64,000 bases of DNA, taken from NCBI RefSeq assembly GCF_002282895.1, contig NZ_NRRB01000007.1, positions 62,001-126,000 of the forward strand. The letters are read 5' to 3'. Shown here piece by piece: positions 37,698 through 46,069 of this stretch. The notes under the pieces are model-generated. The model saw nothing but the letters and a program-made list of their open reading frames with translations. It made no database searches and had not been told where the DNA came from. The stretch is from Paraferrimonas haliotis (lineage in GTDB: Bacteria; Pseudomonadota; Gammaproteobacteria; Enterobacterales; Shewanellaceae). Positions within the stretch are counted from its first letter, which is position 1; each line of letters starts with the position of its first letter. The translations under genes were made by a program, and so were the position numbers.

Positions 37698-38345
37698 ATG
37701 CAACTGCTGTTTTGCCCCGAGGACATGCACTCGCAAAAAGTGCTGATAGCTTTGTATGAAAAGCTCGCTCAATTTGACAGCCAAGCTGTTGATATTCACG
37801 ACCCAAGCGACATGCGTTTTCTTGCTCAAATCGATCCCTTTGCCAGCGTTCCATTATTGCAATTAAAACCAAACACTGTGGTGGCTCAAGCGACCATTAT
37901 TATTGAGTTTTTAGATGAAGAGTTGCAGCAAGGCAGTCAATTAATTCCTCACGAGCCTAACCTTGCTAGAGAAGTGCGCTACCTTGACAGCATCATCCAG
38001 CAACATTTGTATGAGCCATTGCTGGAGCTAAAACGACAGCATCAACTCAAATTGCCACAGCAAAACCGCAGCACCATTCAGCAGTGCGAACACGCCATCA
38101 ATTCCTGCCTTAGCGTTTTAGAGAACAGATTTGAAGCTAATTATTGGTCGGTTGCAGATGGCTTCAGCTTGGCCGATTGTACCCTCATACCAGCGCTGAG
38201 TTTAGCATGCAGCGTGTACCCTTTTAGTCACATGCATCAACTGAATCGGTACTGGCAACAAGTGAAGTTTCGCGGCTCTTATCAATTGCTGCAACAGCAG
38301 CTAAATGACATGAAGGGGTTCGAAAACCCCTTCATCGCCAGTTAG
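37698..38345 (+). CDS. Glutathione S-transferase-like protein
   Basis: A 215-residue protein with the GST layout: an N-terminal thioredoxin-like domain (QLLFCPEDMHSQKVLIALYEK, then SVPLLQL with the cis-proline and the VAQATIIIEFLDEE segment that binds the gamma-glutamyl group) and an all-helical C-terminal domain with FSLADCTLIPALS. The substrate is unknown; it may act in stress tolerance or cofactor handling. I chose the ATG at 37698, with GAGAGG eight bases before it; the frame is open 30 bases further upstream. It is divergent from the liu operon. Confidence 0.8.
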   Translation: MQLLFCPEDMHSQKVLIALYEKLAQFDSQAVDIHDPSDMRFLAQIDPFASVPLLQLKPNTVVAQATIIIEFLDEELQQGSQLIPHEPNLAREVRYLDSIIQQHLYEPLLELKRQHQLKLPQQNRSTIQQCEHAINSCLSVLENRFEANYWSVADGFSLADCTLIPALSLACSVYPFSHMHQLNRYWQQVKFRGSYQLLQQQLNDMKGFENPFIAS

Positions 38346-38353
38346 GTCCGTTA

Positions 38354-39991
38354 CTACATATTGCTGTAGTTGGGGCCGCTTCCTCCCTCAGGCGTTACCC
38401 AAGTAATGTTCTGACTTGGATCCTTAATGTCACAGGTTTTGCAGTGAATGCAATTTTGACTGTTAATGACCAGTTGAGACTCACCGTTGTTTTCAACAAT
38501 TTCGTAAACCCCCGCAGGGCAATACCGTTGCGCTGGCTCATCGAATTTCGCCAAATTGACGACAATGGGTATTTCGTTGTCCGCGAGTTTTAGATGATTA
38601 GGCTGATCTTCTTCGTGATAGGCGTTGGTTAAGTACACCGACGATAGCTTATCGAAACTCACTTTGCCATCGTACTTTGGGTAGTTAATGGGCTGAGCTT
38701 CAGAAGCGGTGAGCATGTTCGCGTGATCCGCCGAGTCATCCTTTAAGGTTAAGGGTAACTTGCCGCCAAACCAGTTTTGTTCCACGTAATTGAACGCACC
38801 GCCAAGTTTGGTTCCAAATTTATGTAAAGCGGCACCAAAATTTCGTGAGCGATACAATTCATCAAACAACCAACTGCTTTCGAACGCTTGCTGGTAGTCG
38901 AGGGGTGACTGGCTATCTTGCAAGGTCTTAAAAATACTTTCCGCTGCAATCATGCCACTTTTCATGGCCGTGTGGCTGCCTTTAATTTTCGAGAAGTTTA
39001 GCGTGCCGGCATTACAACCCACTAAGACACCACCTGGGAACTGCAATTGAGGCAAGGAGCTCAAGCCGCCTTTTGCGATAGCACGAGCGCCGTAACTGAG
39101 TCGCTCGCCGCCCTCTAGCACGGATTTTATCAAAGCGTGGCTTTTAAAGCGTTGAAACTCATCATAAGGGCTGACATGAGGATTGCGATAATTTAGATCT
39201 ACGATTAAGCCCATCACAACTTGATTGTTTTCAATGTGATACAAATAGCCTCCACCAGATGCTTCACCTTCCAGTGGCCAACCGCCGGTATGAACGACCT
39301 TACCCAATTCGTGGTGAGCGCTATCAATGCTCCAAATCTCTTTGAATCCCAGACCATAGTGCTGCGGCATTTTTCCTTTATCGAGTTCAAATTGGGCGAT
39401 TAATTGCTTGCCAAGATGGCCTCGACAGCCTTCTGCAAATACCGTTTGTTTTGCCAGTAATTCCATTCCAGCCATGAATCCGTCTTTTTCAGTGCCATCA
39501 GCGGCGATGCCCATATCGCCGGTTAGAATGCCGCGAACATGGCCGTGCTCATCTAACAGCAGCTCGCTGGCGGTAAACCCCGGAAAGATTTCGACACCAA
39601 GGGCTTCAGCTTGCTCCGCTAGCCAGCGACAAACGTTACCTAAACTAACAATGTAATTACCGTGGTTATGCATGGTTTTTGGAACCAGGCTATTACTAAA
39701 TTTGGTGGCGTTGGTTTGAGAGTTGAGCAAATAGATTTCATCGCGAGTAACTTGAGTCGTTATCGGGGCCGATAGCTCCTGCCAGTTGGGAATGAGCTCA
39801 TCCAGCGCTTTGGTTTCGAATACAGCCCCGGATAAAATGTGAGCCCCAACCTCAGAGCCTTTTTCAACAACACAAACGGACAGTTCTGTTTTTTGTTGTT
39901 GGGCTAATTGCATTAACCGAATCGCAGTTGATAAGCCGGAAGGACCTGCTCCGACAACAACAACATCAAACTCCATCGATTCCCTTTCCAT
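38354..39991 (-). CDS. Electron transfer flavoprotein-ubiquinone oxidoreductase
   Basis: A 545-residue inner-membrane-associated flavoprotein (ETF-QO) that passes electrons from acyl-CoA dehydrogenases, via ETF, to quinone. The N-terminal FAD-binding motif VVGAGPSGLSTAIRL is at residues 12-26. The C-terminus has the ferredoxin-like 4Fe-4S site with CPAGVYEI and CIHCKTCDIKDPSQNITW, and ends in the family sequence VTPEGGSGPNY. Its closeness to the liu operon makes sense because isovaleryl-CoA dehydrogenase feeds this enzyme. I kept the upstream ATG (MERESMEFDV), common in the family; an ATG five codons later also has a ribosome binding site. Confidence 0.95.
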   Translation of the reverse strand: MERESMEFDVVVVGAGPSGLSTAIRLMQLAQQQKTELSVCVVEKGSEVGAHILSGAVFETKALDELIPNWQELSAPITTQVTRDEIYLLNSQTNATKFSNSLVPKTMHNHGNYIVSLGNVCRWLAEQAEALGVEIFPGFTASELLLDEHGHVRGILTGDMGIAADGTEKDGFMAGMELLAKQTVFAEGCRGHLGKQLIAQFELDKGKMPQHYGLGFKEIWSIDSAHHELGKVVHTGGWPLEGEASGGGYLYHIENNQVVMGLIVDLNYRNPHVSPYDEFQRFKSHALIKSVLEGGERLSYGARAIAKGGLSSLPQLQFPGGVLVGCNAGTLNFSKIKGSHTAMKSGMIAAESIFKTLQDSQSPLDYQQAFESSWLFDELYRSRNFGAALHKFGTKLGGAFNYVEQNWFGGKLPLTLKDDSADHANMLTASEAQPINYPKYDGKVSFDKLSSVYLTNAYHEEDQPNHLKLADNEIPIVVNLAKFDEPAQRYCPAGVYEIVENNGESQLVINSQNCIHCKTCDIKDPSQNITWVTPEGGSGPNYSNM

Positions 39992-40116
39992 GACCTTCTA
40001 CCTCTTTTATACCCTGCTTTTACAGGTGTTCTATTTTTGTCGCTATACCATACCTGATTTCGCTGATTGTTACACTAAAGCAACAAGCGCCGACGACAAA
40101 CAACGTCAAAACTGAA

Positions 40117-40134
40117 AAACCGTTTAAACGGTTT
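40117..40134. promoter_or_regulatory. Perfect 18-bp palindrome between ETF-QO and moaA
   Basis: AAACCGTTTAAACGGTTT is a perfect palindrome 126 bases upstream of the ETF-QO start and about 60 bases before the moaA -10 box. It looks like an operator for a dimeric repressor. TetR-type fatty-acid regulators such as PsrA bind AAAC...GTTT arms, which would suit ETF-QO. That link is inference. Confidence 0.5.
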
Positions 40135-40195
40135 GGAACTGTGGGACGTATCAAAAATCAAAACAATTACCGCTGGTTCTAATTTAGCATTTCGC

Positions 40196-40201
40196 TATAA
40201 T
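40196..40201 (+). promoter_or_regulatory. -10 box of the moa operon
   Basis: A perfect TATAAT lies 14 bases before the riboswitch begins, so transcription would start close to the first paired bases of the RNA. The -35 region is poor (TGGTTC at 16 bases' spacing), suggesting help from an activator. Confidence 0.6.
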
Positions 40202-40209
40202 GAAACTAT

Positions 40210-40312
40210 GACAGCTCTCCGAGCCTGCCCACCTAAGTCGACTCGATACGGTTCGCAGGCCGTGGCAACTAGCCACCAGGGATAGACAAGAAATGGTCTT
40301 TCCTCCCGGATA
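40210..40312 (+). promoter_or_regulatory. Molybdenum cofactor (Moco) riboswitch upstream of moaA
   Basis: The moaA leader carries the conserved blocks of the Moco RNA motif: CTCTCCGAGCC at its 5' end, a variable hairpin around GCCTGC/GCAGGC, then GCCACCAGGGATAGACAAG, a small loop and TGGTCTTTCCTCCCGG. The final block pairs with the CCAGGGA block to close the aptamer. It ends about ten bases before the moaA ribosome binding site, so ligand binding could govern translation or early termination. In E. coli the same element lies before moaABCDE. The match is by memory of the consensus, but it is long and position-consistent. Confidence 0.9.
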
Positions 40313-40328
40313 AATTGGAAAGGTGAAC

Positions 40329-41312
40329 ATGTCGCAACAACTACAAGATGGCTTTGGTCGTCGATTCCATTATCTTCGGTTATCCATTACCGACGTATGC
40401 AACTTTCGTTGCAGCTACTGCCTACCTGATGGCTACCGGCCAGAAGGTAAGTCAAAATTCCTCAGCTTTGACGAATTGCAGCGGGTGATGACCGCCTTTG
40501 CCAGCCTAGGTACGGAAAAAATTCGTATCACGGGTGGCGAGCCAACCATGCGCAGAGACTTCCTTGATATCGTTAAAGCGGCCGCCGCAACGCCGGGTAT
40601 TAAAACGGTAGCGACAACCACAAACGGCTATCGTTTGAGCCAGAATGCACAACAATGGCGTGATGCAGGGTTAACCCAAATAAATATTTCGGTGGACAGT
40701 TTAGATCCGCGACAGTTTTACCAAATCACTGGTGAAAACAAATTAGATTCCATTATTCAAGGAATCGATGCCGCCCTTGCTGCCGGTTTTGAGCGCATCA
40801 AGCTCAACGCCGTATTACTGAAAGATCTGAATCACGATCAGTTGCCTCACTTTATTAATTGGATAAAGAGGCGACCCATTGATATTCGCTTTATTGAGCT
40901 CATGGAAACGGGATTGGGCAAAAGCTACTTTGAAAAACACCACATCAGTGGTGACGTTCTCAAACAGCAATTATTAGAACTTGGTTGGACGTTAGATCCA
41001 AGAGAAAAAACCGCAGGGCCCGCGGACAACTACTCACATCCAGAATACCAAGGCCGTATCGGCCTAATTATGCCCTACTCTGATGATTTTTGTGCCACCT
41101 GTAATCGACTAAGAGTGTCGGCTAAGGGGCAACTGCATTTATGCTTATTTACCGAGCACGGGATCGATTTACGGGATTTACTGCAAGACGATTTGCAGCA
41201 GCCACAGTTGATTCAACGTCTCGAAAATGCTTTGCAAACTAAGAAAGCAACCCATGACTTGCACTCAGGTGTGACTGGCGTTCGCCAGCATCTTGCCTCT
41301 ATCGGCGGTTAG
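40329..41312 (+). CDS. moaA: GTP 3',8-cyclase (molybdenum cofactor biosynthesis)
   Basis: A 327-residue radical SAM enzyme that, with MoaC, turns GTP into cyclic pyranopterin monophosphate. The radical SAM cluster motif CxxxCxxC is at Cys24, Cys28 and Cys31 (CNFRCSYC). The second 4Fe-4S site is formed by CATCNRLR and the later cysteine in LHLCLF. The protein ends in Gly-Gly, needed for activity in MoaA proteins. I chose the ATG at 40329 ([20 protein letters not shown]), matching E. coli; an upstream GTG lies inside the ribosome binding site. It is the first gene of the moa-mod series. Confidence 0.96.
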   Translation: MSQQLQDGFGRRFHYLRLSITDVCNFRCSYCLPDGYRPEGKSKFLSFDELQRVMTAFASLGTEKIRITGGEPTMRRDFLDIVKAAAATPGIKTVATTTNGYRLSQNAQQWRDAGLTQINISVDSLDPRQFYQITGENKLDSIIQGIDAALAAGFERIKLNAVLLKDLNHDQLPHFINWIKRRPIDIRFIELMETGLGKSYFEKHHISGDVLKQQLLELGWTLDPREKTAGPADNYSHPEYQGRIGLIMPYSDDFCATCNRLRVSAKGQLHLCLFTEHGIDLRDLLQDDLQQPQLIQRLENALQTKKATHDLHSGVTGVRQHLASIGG

Positions 41313-41413
41313 TAAATGGGATCTAATTAGCAGAATTTGATTTCTCTATACTTATAATTGACACGTTCTGTGCAGGAACAACTGCACCTTACCAGAAACC
41401 ATAAGGACGACTG

Positions 41414-41938
41414 ATGGCTCATTTATCTCAAGCCAATTTTGTACCGTTAAACATTGCCGTACTTACTCTATCGGACACCCGTACCCTAGAAACCGACAAA
41501 TCCGGCCAGTTTTTGGTGGACTCATTACAGGCGGCGGGACATAAGCTCGCTGATCGTAAAATCATAAAAGACGACAAGTACGATATTCGTGCGGTACTGT
41601 CTCAATGGATAGCGTCCAACAACATTCAAGTAGTAATCACTACCGGCGGTACTGGTTTCACCCTTAGAGACAGCACTCCTGAAGCTGTCGCCCCTTTATT
41701 CGACAAGCAAATTGAAGGTTTTGGCGAACTGTTCCGCCACATTACCTTCACCGAATTAGGCACTTCTACGGTTCAATCCCGAGCCATCGGCGGAATGGCC
41801 AACGGCACTGCAGTATTCTGTCTGCCTGGGTCAACCGGTGCCTGCCGCACTGGCTGGAACAAGATTCTGGTTGAGCAGCTCGACTCCACCCACAAACCAT
41901 GCAACTTTGTCACTCATCTGAAAACGGTAGCGGAATAA
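41414..41938 (+). CDS. moaB: Molybdenum cofactor biosynthesis protein B
   Basis: A 174-residue MogA/MoaB-fold protein that adenylates or handles molybdopterin. It shows [16 protein letters not shown] near residue 18, the [16 protein letters not shown] motif near residue 76, and [12 protein letters not shown] near residue 140. It sits about 100 bases after moaA. That gap holds a perfect TATAAT (41353-41358) without a clear -35, and a small GTGCAG/CTGCAC stem-loop, so an internal start is possible. Its stop overlaps the moaC start by one base (TAATG). Confidence 0.94.
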   Translation: MAHLSQANFVPLNIAVLTLSDTRTLETDKSGQFLVDSLQAAGHKLADRKIIKDDKYDIRAVLSQWIASNNIQVVITTGGTGFTLRDSTPEAVAPLFDKQIEGFGELFRHITFTELGTSTVQSRAIGGMANGTAVFCLPGSTGACRTGWNKILVEQLDSTHKPCNFVTHLKTVAE

Positions 41939-42414
41939 TGGAACAAGCATTTACCCATTTAAATGCCGACGGCAATGCACACATGGTTGACGTTACCGAA
42001 AAGTCGGTAACCGAACGAGTAGCCATCGCCGAAGCGTCCATTACCATGTCGGCGCAAACCTTAGCCATGATAATGGAAGGCAGCCATCATAAAGGTGATG
42101 TGTTCGCAACCGCTCGCATCGCAGGTATTCAGGCCGCCAAGAAAACATCGGATTTAATTCCCTTATGTCATCCGTTGATGTTGACTAAAGTTGAAGTGGA
42201 TTTATATCCAGACGTAGAAAACAACTCAGTTCGCATTGAAAGCCTATGCAAGCTATCGGGCAAGACCGGTGTTGAAATGGAAGCCTTAACTGCTGCATCA
42301 GTAGCGGCGCTTACCATCTACGACATGTGTAAGGCCGTTCAAAAAGATATGGTGATTGGTCCGGTTCGATTATTAGAAAAACGTGGCGGAAAATCCGGCC
42401 ACTTTAAGGTGTAA
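41938..42414 (+). CDS. moaC: Cyclic pyranopterin monophosphate synthase
   Basis: A 158-residue enzyme that converts the MoaA product to cyclic pyranopterin monophosphate. It has [15 protein letters not shown] at residues 15-29, the conserved [13 protein letters not shown] near residue 67, and the catalytic [23 protein letters not shown] near residue 118. I chose the ATG at 41938, which overlaps the moaB stop and gives the usual MoaC length; the open frame runs further upstream into moaB. The family end GGKSGHF is present. Confidence 0.96.
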   Translation: MEQAFTHLNADGNAHMVDVTEKSVTERVAIAEASITMSAQTLAMIMEGSHHKGDVFATARIAGIQAAKKTSDLIPLCHPLMLTKVEVDLYPDVENNSVRIESLCKLSGKTGVEMEALTAASVAALTIYDMCKAVQKDMVIGPVRLLEKRGGKSGHFKV

Positions 42415-42415
42415 C

Positions 42416-42664
42416 ATGATTAAGGTTTTATTTTTTGCGCAAGTTCGTGAGCGTTTAGGGCAAGCCAGCGTCGAAGTGGACGCTAGCCAAGTAAGCACCA
42501 CGGAAGACCTGCGCCAACACTTGGCGAGCCAAAGTGAAAAATGGCAACTAGTTCTCGCTAACGATCAGTTGCTCGTGGCAGTAAATCAAGCGATTAGCAA
42601 TTGGCAGAGCCCGGTTGCAGATGGTGACGAAGTGGCTTTCTTCCCGCCGGTGACCGGAGGTTAA
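42416..42664 (+). CDS. moaD: Molybdopterin synthase sulfur-carrier (small) subunit
   Basis: An 82-residue ubiquitin-like sulfur carrier. It begins MIKVLFFAQVRERLG and ends PPVTGG; the terminal glycine is adenylated by MoeB and carries the thiocarboxylate used by MoaE. I chose the ATG at 42416, one base after the moaC stop; the frame is open upstream from a GTG, but that would overlap moaC by over 30 bases. Confidence 0.95.
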   Translation: MIKVLFFAQVRERLGQASVEVDASQVSTTEDLRQHLASQSEKWQLVLANDQLLVAVNQAISNWQSPVADGDEVAFFPPVTGG

Positions 42665-42665
42665 T

Positions 42666-43112
42666 ATGATCCGTGTTCAGATCCAAGACTTCGATATTAC
42701 TGCCGAATACAATCAACTTTCGGGCAACAACAGTGCTGGCGCTATCGTAACCTTCGTAGGCAAGGTACGTGATATGAACGATGGCAAGCCTGTCTCTACG
42801 CTAACCCTTGAACACTACCCGGGTATGACTGAAGCGGTACTGCAACAAATTGAGACCGAGGCCAGAGAACGCTGGCCATTGCTGGATGTAACCATCATTC
42901 ACCGCGTGGGACCGTTAGAGCTTGGGGATCAAATTGTTTATATTGGTGTCAGTAGCGCCCATCGTGGTGCTGCGTTCGATGCTTGTGAGTACCTTATTGA
43001 CTTTCTAAAAACTCGCGCCCCGTTTTGGAAGCTTGAAGGCAGCGAACATGAAAAGCACTGGGTTGAAGCAAAAGACGCTGACCAACAAAGGGCCGAAATG
43101 TGGCAGGAGTAA
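42666..43112 (+). CDS. moaE: Molybdopterin synthase catalytic subunit
   Basis: A 148-residue large subunit that inserts two sulfurs, supplied by MoaD, into cyclic pyranopterin monophosphate. It shows GAIVTFVGKVRDMNDG near residue 25, LTLEHYPGMTE, HRVGPLELGD and, near the C-terminus, APFWKLEGSEHEKHWVEA with the catalytic lysines. It begins one base after moaD, and its stop codon overlaps the start of modA (TAATG). Confidence 0.96.
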   Translation: MIRVQIQDFDITAEYNQLSGNNSAGAIVTFVGKVRDMNDGKPVSTLTLEHYPGMTEAVLQQIETEARERWPLLDVTIIHRVGPLELGDQIVYIGVSSAHRGAAFDACEYLIDFLKTRAPFWKLEGSEHEKHWVEAKDADQQRAEMWQE

Positions 43113-43855
43113 TGGCAAAGTTAGCTAAACCGCTGGCCGCTTTAGCGTTACTGTTTAGCCTAACCACCAGCGCTCACGCAGAGAAGCTCACAATCGCCGT
43201 AGCAGCCAATTTTAAGCACACCATGGACGAGCTGGTTGCTCAATTTGAGGCCGACACGGGCCACCAAGTTACGGTAGCTACCGGATCAACGGGGGGCTTG
43301 TATACTCAAATATTGCATGGCGCTCCTTACGACCTGTTTTTCGCCGCAGATGCTGAGCGGCCGCAGCTGCTCGAACAACGCCAATTAATCGAACCGAATA
43401 GCCGTTTTACCTACGCTATTGGAATCTTAACCCTGTGGCAACCGCAACAGGAACCGAGTTTAGCCCTTTTAACCGATTGGTCTAAAAAGGTATCCATTGC
43501 TAACCCTAAAACAGCGCCTTACGGAGAAGCTGCGGCGCAAGTTCTGACCAAGCTCGGCTTGTTTCAGCAATATCAGCGTCGTTTAGTGAAAGGAAATAAT
43601 ATAGTTCAGGCGTATCAATATGTGGACAGCGGCAACGTTGAGCTTGGGTTTGTTTCTCTTTCGCAACTTACAGCAGCCGGTGTACGTGAGCATTACTATG
43701 TGATTCCCCAGCAATATTACCATCCGATTGAGCAACAGGCTGTCGTTCTTAAGCGCAGCAATCAATTAGCGCTTGCGACCCAATTTGCACACTTTGTTCA
43801 GCAAAATAAGGCCACAGTCATCGCTGCAGGCTACCGATTACCGGAGGGCAATTAA
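43112..43855 (+). CDS. modA: Molybdate ABC transporter substrate-binding protein
   Basis: A 247-residue periplasmic protein with a Sec signal peptide (residues 1-22, ending AHA). The mature start KLTIAVAANFKHTMDELVAQFE and the GSTGGLYTQILHGAPYDLFFAADAERP segment contain the family's oxyanion-binding loops. I chose the ATG that overlaps the moaE stop, with GCAGGAG before it. Its fusion to the moa genes in one overlapping series means molybdate capture and cofactor synthesis are probably co-expressed. Confidence 0.94.
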   Translation: MAKLAKPLAALALLFSLTTSAHAEKLTIAVAANFKHTMDELVAQFEADTGHQVTVATGSTGGLYTQILHGAPYDLFFAADAERPQLLEQRQLIEPNSRFTYAIGILTLWQPQQEPSLALLTDWSKKVSIANPKTAPYGEAAAQVLTKLGLFQQYQRRLVKGNNIVQAYQYVDSGNVELGFVSLSQLTAAGVREHYYVIPQQYYHPIEQQAVVLKRSNQLALATQFAHFVQQNKATVIAAGYRLPEGN

Positions 43856-44544
43856 TGTCCGCTGACTTTCAAGCACTCTACATCACGGTAAAATTGGCAT
43901 TGGTCACGACCGTGCTGCTGCTTTTAGTTAGCCCGCCCATTGCTTGGTGGTTGGCCCACAGTAAAAATCGTTATAGAACCATCGCTGAGGCACTGGTGGC
44001 CTTGCCTTTAGTTCTGCCTCCCACCGTTTTAGGTTTTTATTTGTTGTTAGCCTTTTCTCCACAATATTTCCCCGGCGCCCTGTGGCAAGACATTAGCGGT
44101 CAATCTCTTGCGTTTTCTTTCACGGGCCTGGTTATTGGCTCAATGATTTACTCGTTGCCCTTTGTGGTTCAGCCTTTACAGTCCGGCTTTGCCACTCTGG
44201 GCGTAAAAGAATTAGAAGCCGGCGCAACCATGGGCATGAGCCGCTTGCAACGGTTTCGATACATAGTGGTCCCCATGACTAAGCGCAGCTTTATGCTGGC
44301 AGCGACGTTAGGGTTTGCCCATACCATGGGCGAGTTCGGTGTGGTGTTGATGATTGGTGGTAACATTCCCGGCGAAACCCAGGTTATTTCCATCGCCTTA
44401 TTTGAACACGTTGAGGCGTTAGAGTATCAGCAGGCCCACATCATGGCCGGTGGCTTAATGGTGTTTAGCATGGTCTTACTCTTGTTTATATACGGCTACC
44501 TTAACCGCAGCCAAGGCAAACATCAGCAAACGAGGTTTTGGTAA
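43855..44544 (+). CDS. modB: Molybdate ABC transporter permease
   Basis: A 229-residue inner-membrane permease with about five to six helices. It has the cytoplasmic EAA loop (LEAGATMGMSRLQRFRYIVVPMTKRS) that docks with the ATPase, and the family motif ALPLVLPPTVLGFYLL near residue 50. Both ends overlap the neighbouring genes by one base (TAATG), so modA, modB and modC are tightly coupled. Confidence 0.95.
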   Translation: MSADFQALYITVKLALVTTVLLLLVSPPIAWWLAHSKNRYRTIAEALVALPLVLPPTVLGFYLLLAFSPQYFPGALWQDISGQSLAFSFTGLVIGSMIYSLPFVVQPLQSGFATLGVKELEAGATMGMSRLQRFRYIVVPMTKRSFMLAATLGFAHTMGEFGVVLMIGGNIPGETQVISIALFEHVEALEYQQAHIMAGGLMVFSMVLLLFIYGYLNRSQGKHQQTRFW

Positions 44545-45389
44545 TGCAGCTGACTGTACACCTAGATCAATATTTTGGTCAGTTCCGGATAGAGCTGCAA
44601 CTATGTATTAAGCTGCGAGGGATTATTGGCGTATTTGGCACCTCCGGTGCCGGTAAAACCAGCCTTTTTCGAGCCATTGCAGGCTTAAATCAAAGCGCTC
44701 CGAATCAACTCAGCCTGATCAAACTTGATGGCAACACATTAGAAGACAGTCAAAAGAAGGTCTTTGTAGAAGCCGAGCATCGTAATATCGGATTCGTTTT
44801 TCAAGACAGTCGTTTATTTAACCACCTAACGGTAGAGCAAAATCTGAGCTTGGCCATTAAAATCAGTCAACGCAAAGAGCCATTAATTTCGTATCAGGAT
44901 GTGGTTCAAGGATGTGGCATCGAACCCTTATTAACCCAGTCTGCAGAAGGATTATCCGCCGGACAACGGCAGCGAGTCGCCATTGCTAGGGCGCTGCTTG
45001 GCTCTCCTAAATTGCTGCTGTTAGATGAGCCATTAGCTGCGCTCGATCACGACTCAAGGCAACACCTCGTCGCCTTTTTAAACCAAGTGAGCGAGCTCAT
45101 ACCTATGCTCTTTATTAGTCATTCGGTTTCCGAAACGCTTACGCTTTGTGATCCGTTAATCTTACTAGAAGGCGGGCGCATTAAAGCCATTGGTAGTCGA
45201 GAGCAGCTTGCAGAAACCTTGCCTAAACGTCGAGCTTCCGCGGTAGTTACTGAGTTTGATCCTGAAACCGGCAAGCTATGCTTGGATACCATTCCGGATT
45301 TATTGCCAGAGTTTAAACCCGGCCAGCGCATCGGCATAGTGGCTGAGCCATCGTGGCTCAAATCCCGCGAACTCACTCGCGACGATTAA
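44544..45389 (+). CDS. modC: Molybdate ABC transporter ATPase with shortened C-terminus
   Basis: A 281-residue ATPase powering molybdate import. Walker A is GTSGAGKTS at residues 32-40, the signature is LSAGQRQRVAIARALLG, and Walker B is LLLLDEPLAALD. E. coli ModC has about 350 residues, the extra part being a C-terminal molybdate-binding Mop domain. Here only a short beta-rich stub remains after the ATPase (AVVTEFDPETGKLCLDTIP...GQRIGIVAEPSWL), so molybdate sensing by this subunit may be reduced. I chose the ATG overlapping the modB stop. The next gene starts two bases after the stop, with no sign of a frameshift. Confidence 0.93.
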   Translation: MQLTVHLDQYFGQFRIELQLCIKLRGIIGVFGTSGAGKTSLFRAIAGLNQSAPNQLSLIKLDGNTLEDSQKKVFVEAEHRNIGFVFQDSRLFNHLTVEQNLSLAIKISQRKEPLISYQDVVQGCGIEPLLTQSAEGLSAGQRQRVAIARALLGSPKLLLLDEPLAALDHDSRQHLVAFLNQVSELIPMLFISHSVSETLTLCDPLILLEGGRIKAIGSREQLAETLPKRRASAVVTEFDPETGKLCLDTIPDLLPEFKPGQRIGIVAEPSWLKSRELTRDD

Positions 45390-45391
45390 GC

Positions 45392-46069
45392 ATGCTCACC
45401 GTACTGCTGGATCACACCGATTTTGTGGTTATCAACAAACCCGCCAATGTTCATTTTCACAGTCAAGATGGCAACGCCGGCGTAGTCGCCCAGCTTTCTC
45501 AACAACTGAATTGCGCTTTGTATCCGGTCCATCGCCTCGACACCATGACCTCAGGGGTACTGTTAATTGCAAAGAGTTCGGAGGCAGCAGCTCATTTGGC
45601 AAGTCAGTTCGCAGAACAATCCACGAGCAAAATTTATATTGCACTTGCAATGGGTAAGCCAAAGAAAAAACAGGGACTCATTCAAGGCGATATGGTAAAA
45701 GCTCGGCGCAGCCAATGGAAACTCACCACTGGCAAGCAAAACCCTGCTGTTACTCAATTTTTCAGCCAAAGCGTGGCGCCAAAACTGCGCTGTTACCTAC
45801 TTAAACCCCATACTGGAAAGACGCATCAACTTCGAGTCATGATGAAAAGCTTAGGGTGCGCCATCGTTGGTGATAGCCTTTATGGCAAAGCGTCGCACGA
45901 CCGAGGTTATTTACACGCCTGGCAACTGAGTTTTAGCTACCACAACCAGCCATTTCGGGTGGTGGCGCCAATTGAAGTGACGAATGACCAATCGCTGTTT
46001 GCTTTAGACACCATCAAACAGCAAATGCAGCTTTGGTTAGACGAGCCACCGAAGTGGCCAAGCCTTTAG
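45392..46069 (+). CDS. RluA-family pseudouridine synthase
   Basis: A 225-residue pseudouridine synthase of the RluA family. The catalytic aspartate is in the conserved HRLDTMTSGVLLIAKS motif near residue 45, and the KTHQLRVMMKSLGCAIVGDSLYG segment near residue 140 completes the active site. It has no S4 domain. The RNA target is unknown. I chose the ATG two bases after modC; the frame runs upstream into modC but without a ribosome binding site. It overlaps the 3' end of convergent moeB by four bases. Confidence 0.87.
   Translation: MLTVLLDHTDFVVINKPANVHFHSQDGNAGVVAQLSQQLNCALYPVHRLDTMTSGVLLIAKSSEAAAHLASQFAEQSTSKIYIALAMGKPKKKQGLIQGDMVKARRSQWKLTTGKQNPAVTQFFSQSVAPKLRCYLLKPHTGKTHQLRVMMKSLGCAIVGDSLYGKASHDRGYLHAWQLSFSYHNQPFRVVAPIEVTNDQSLFALDTIKQQMQLWLDEPPKWPSL

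Noticed and set aside
38312..38335. Inverted repeat GAAGGGGTT/AACCCCTTC near the 3' end of the GST-like gene
   Set aside because: It lies within the coding sequence and has no T-run; possibly a weak terminator, but coding constraint explains it as well.
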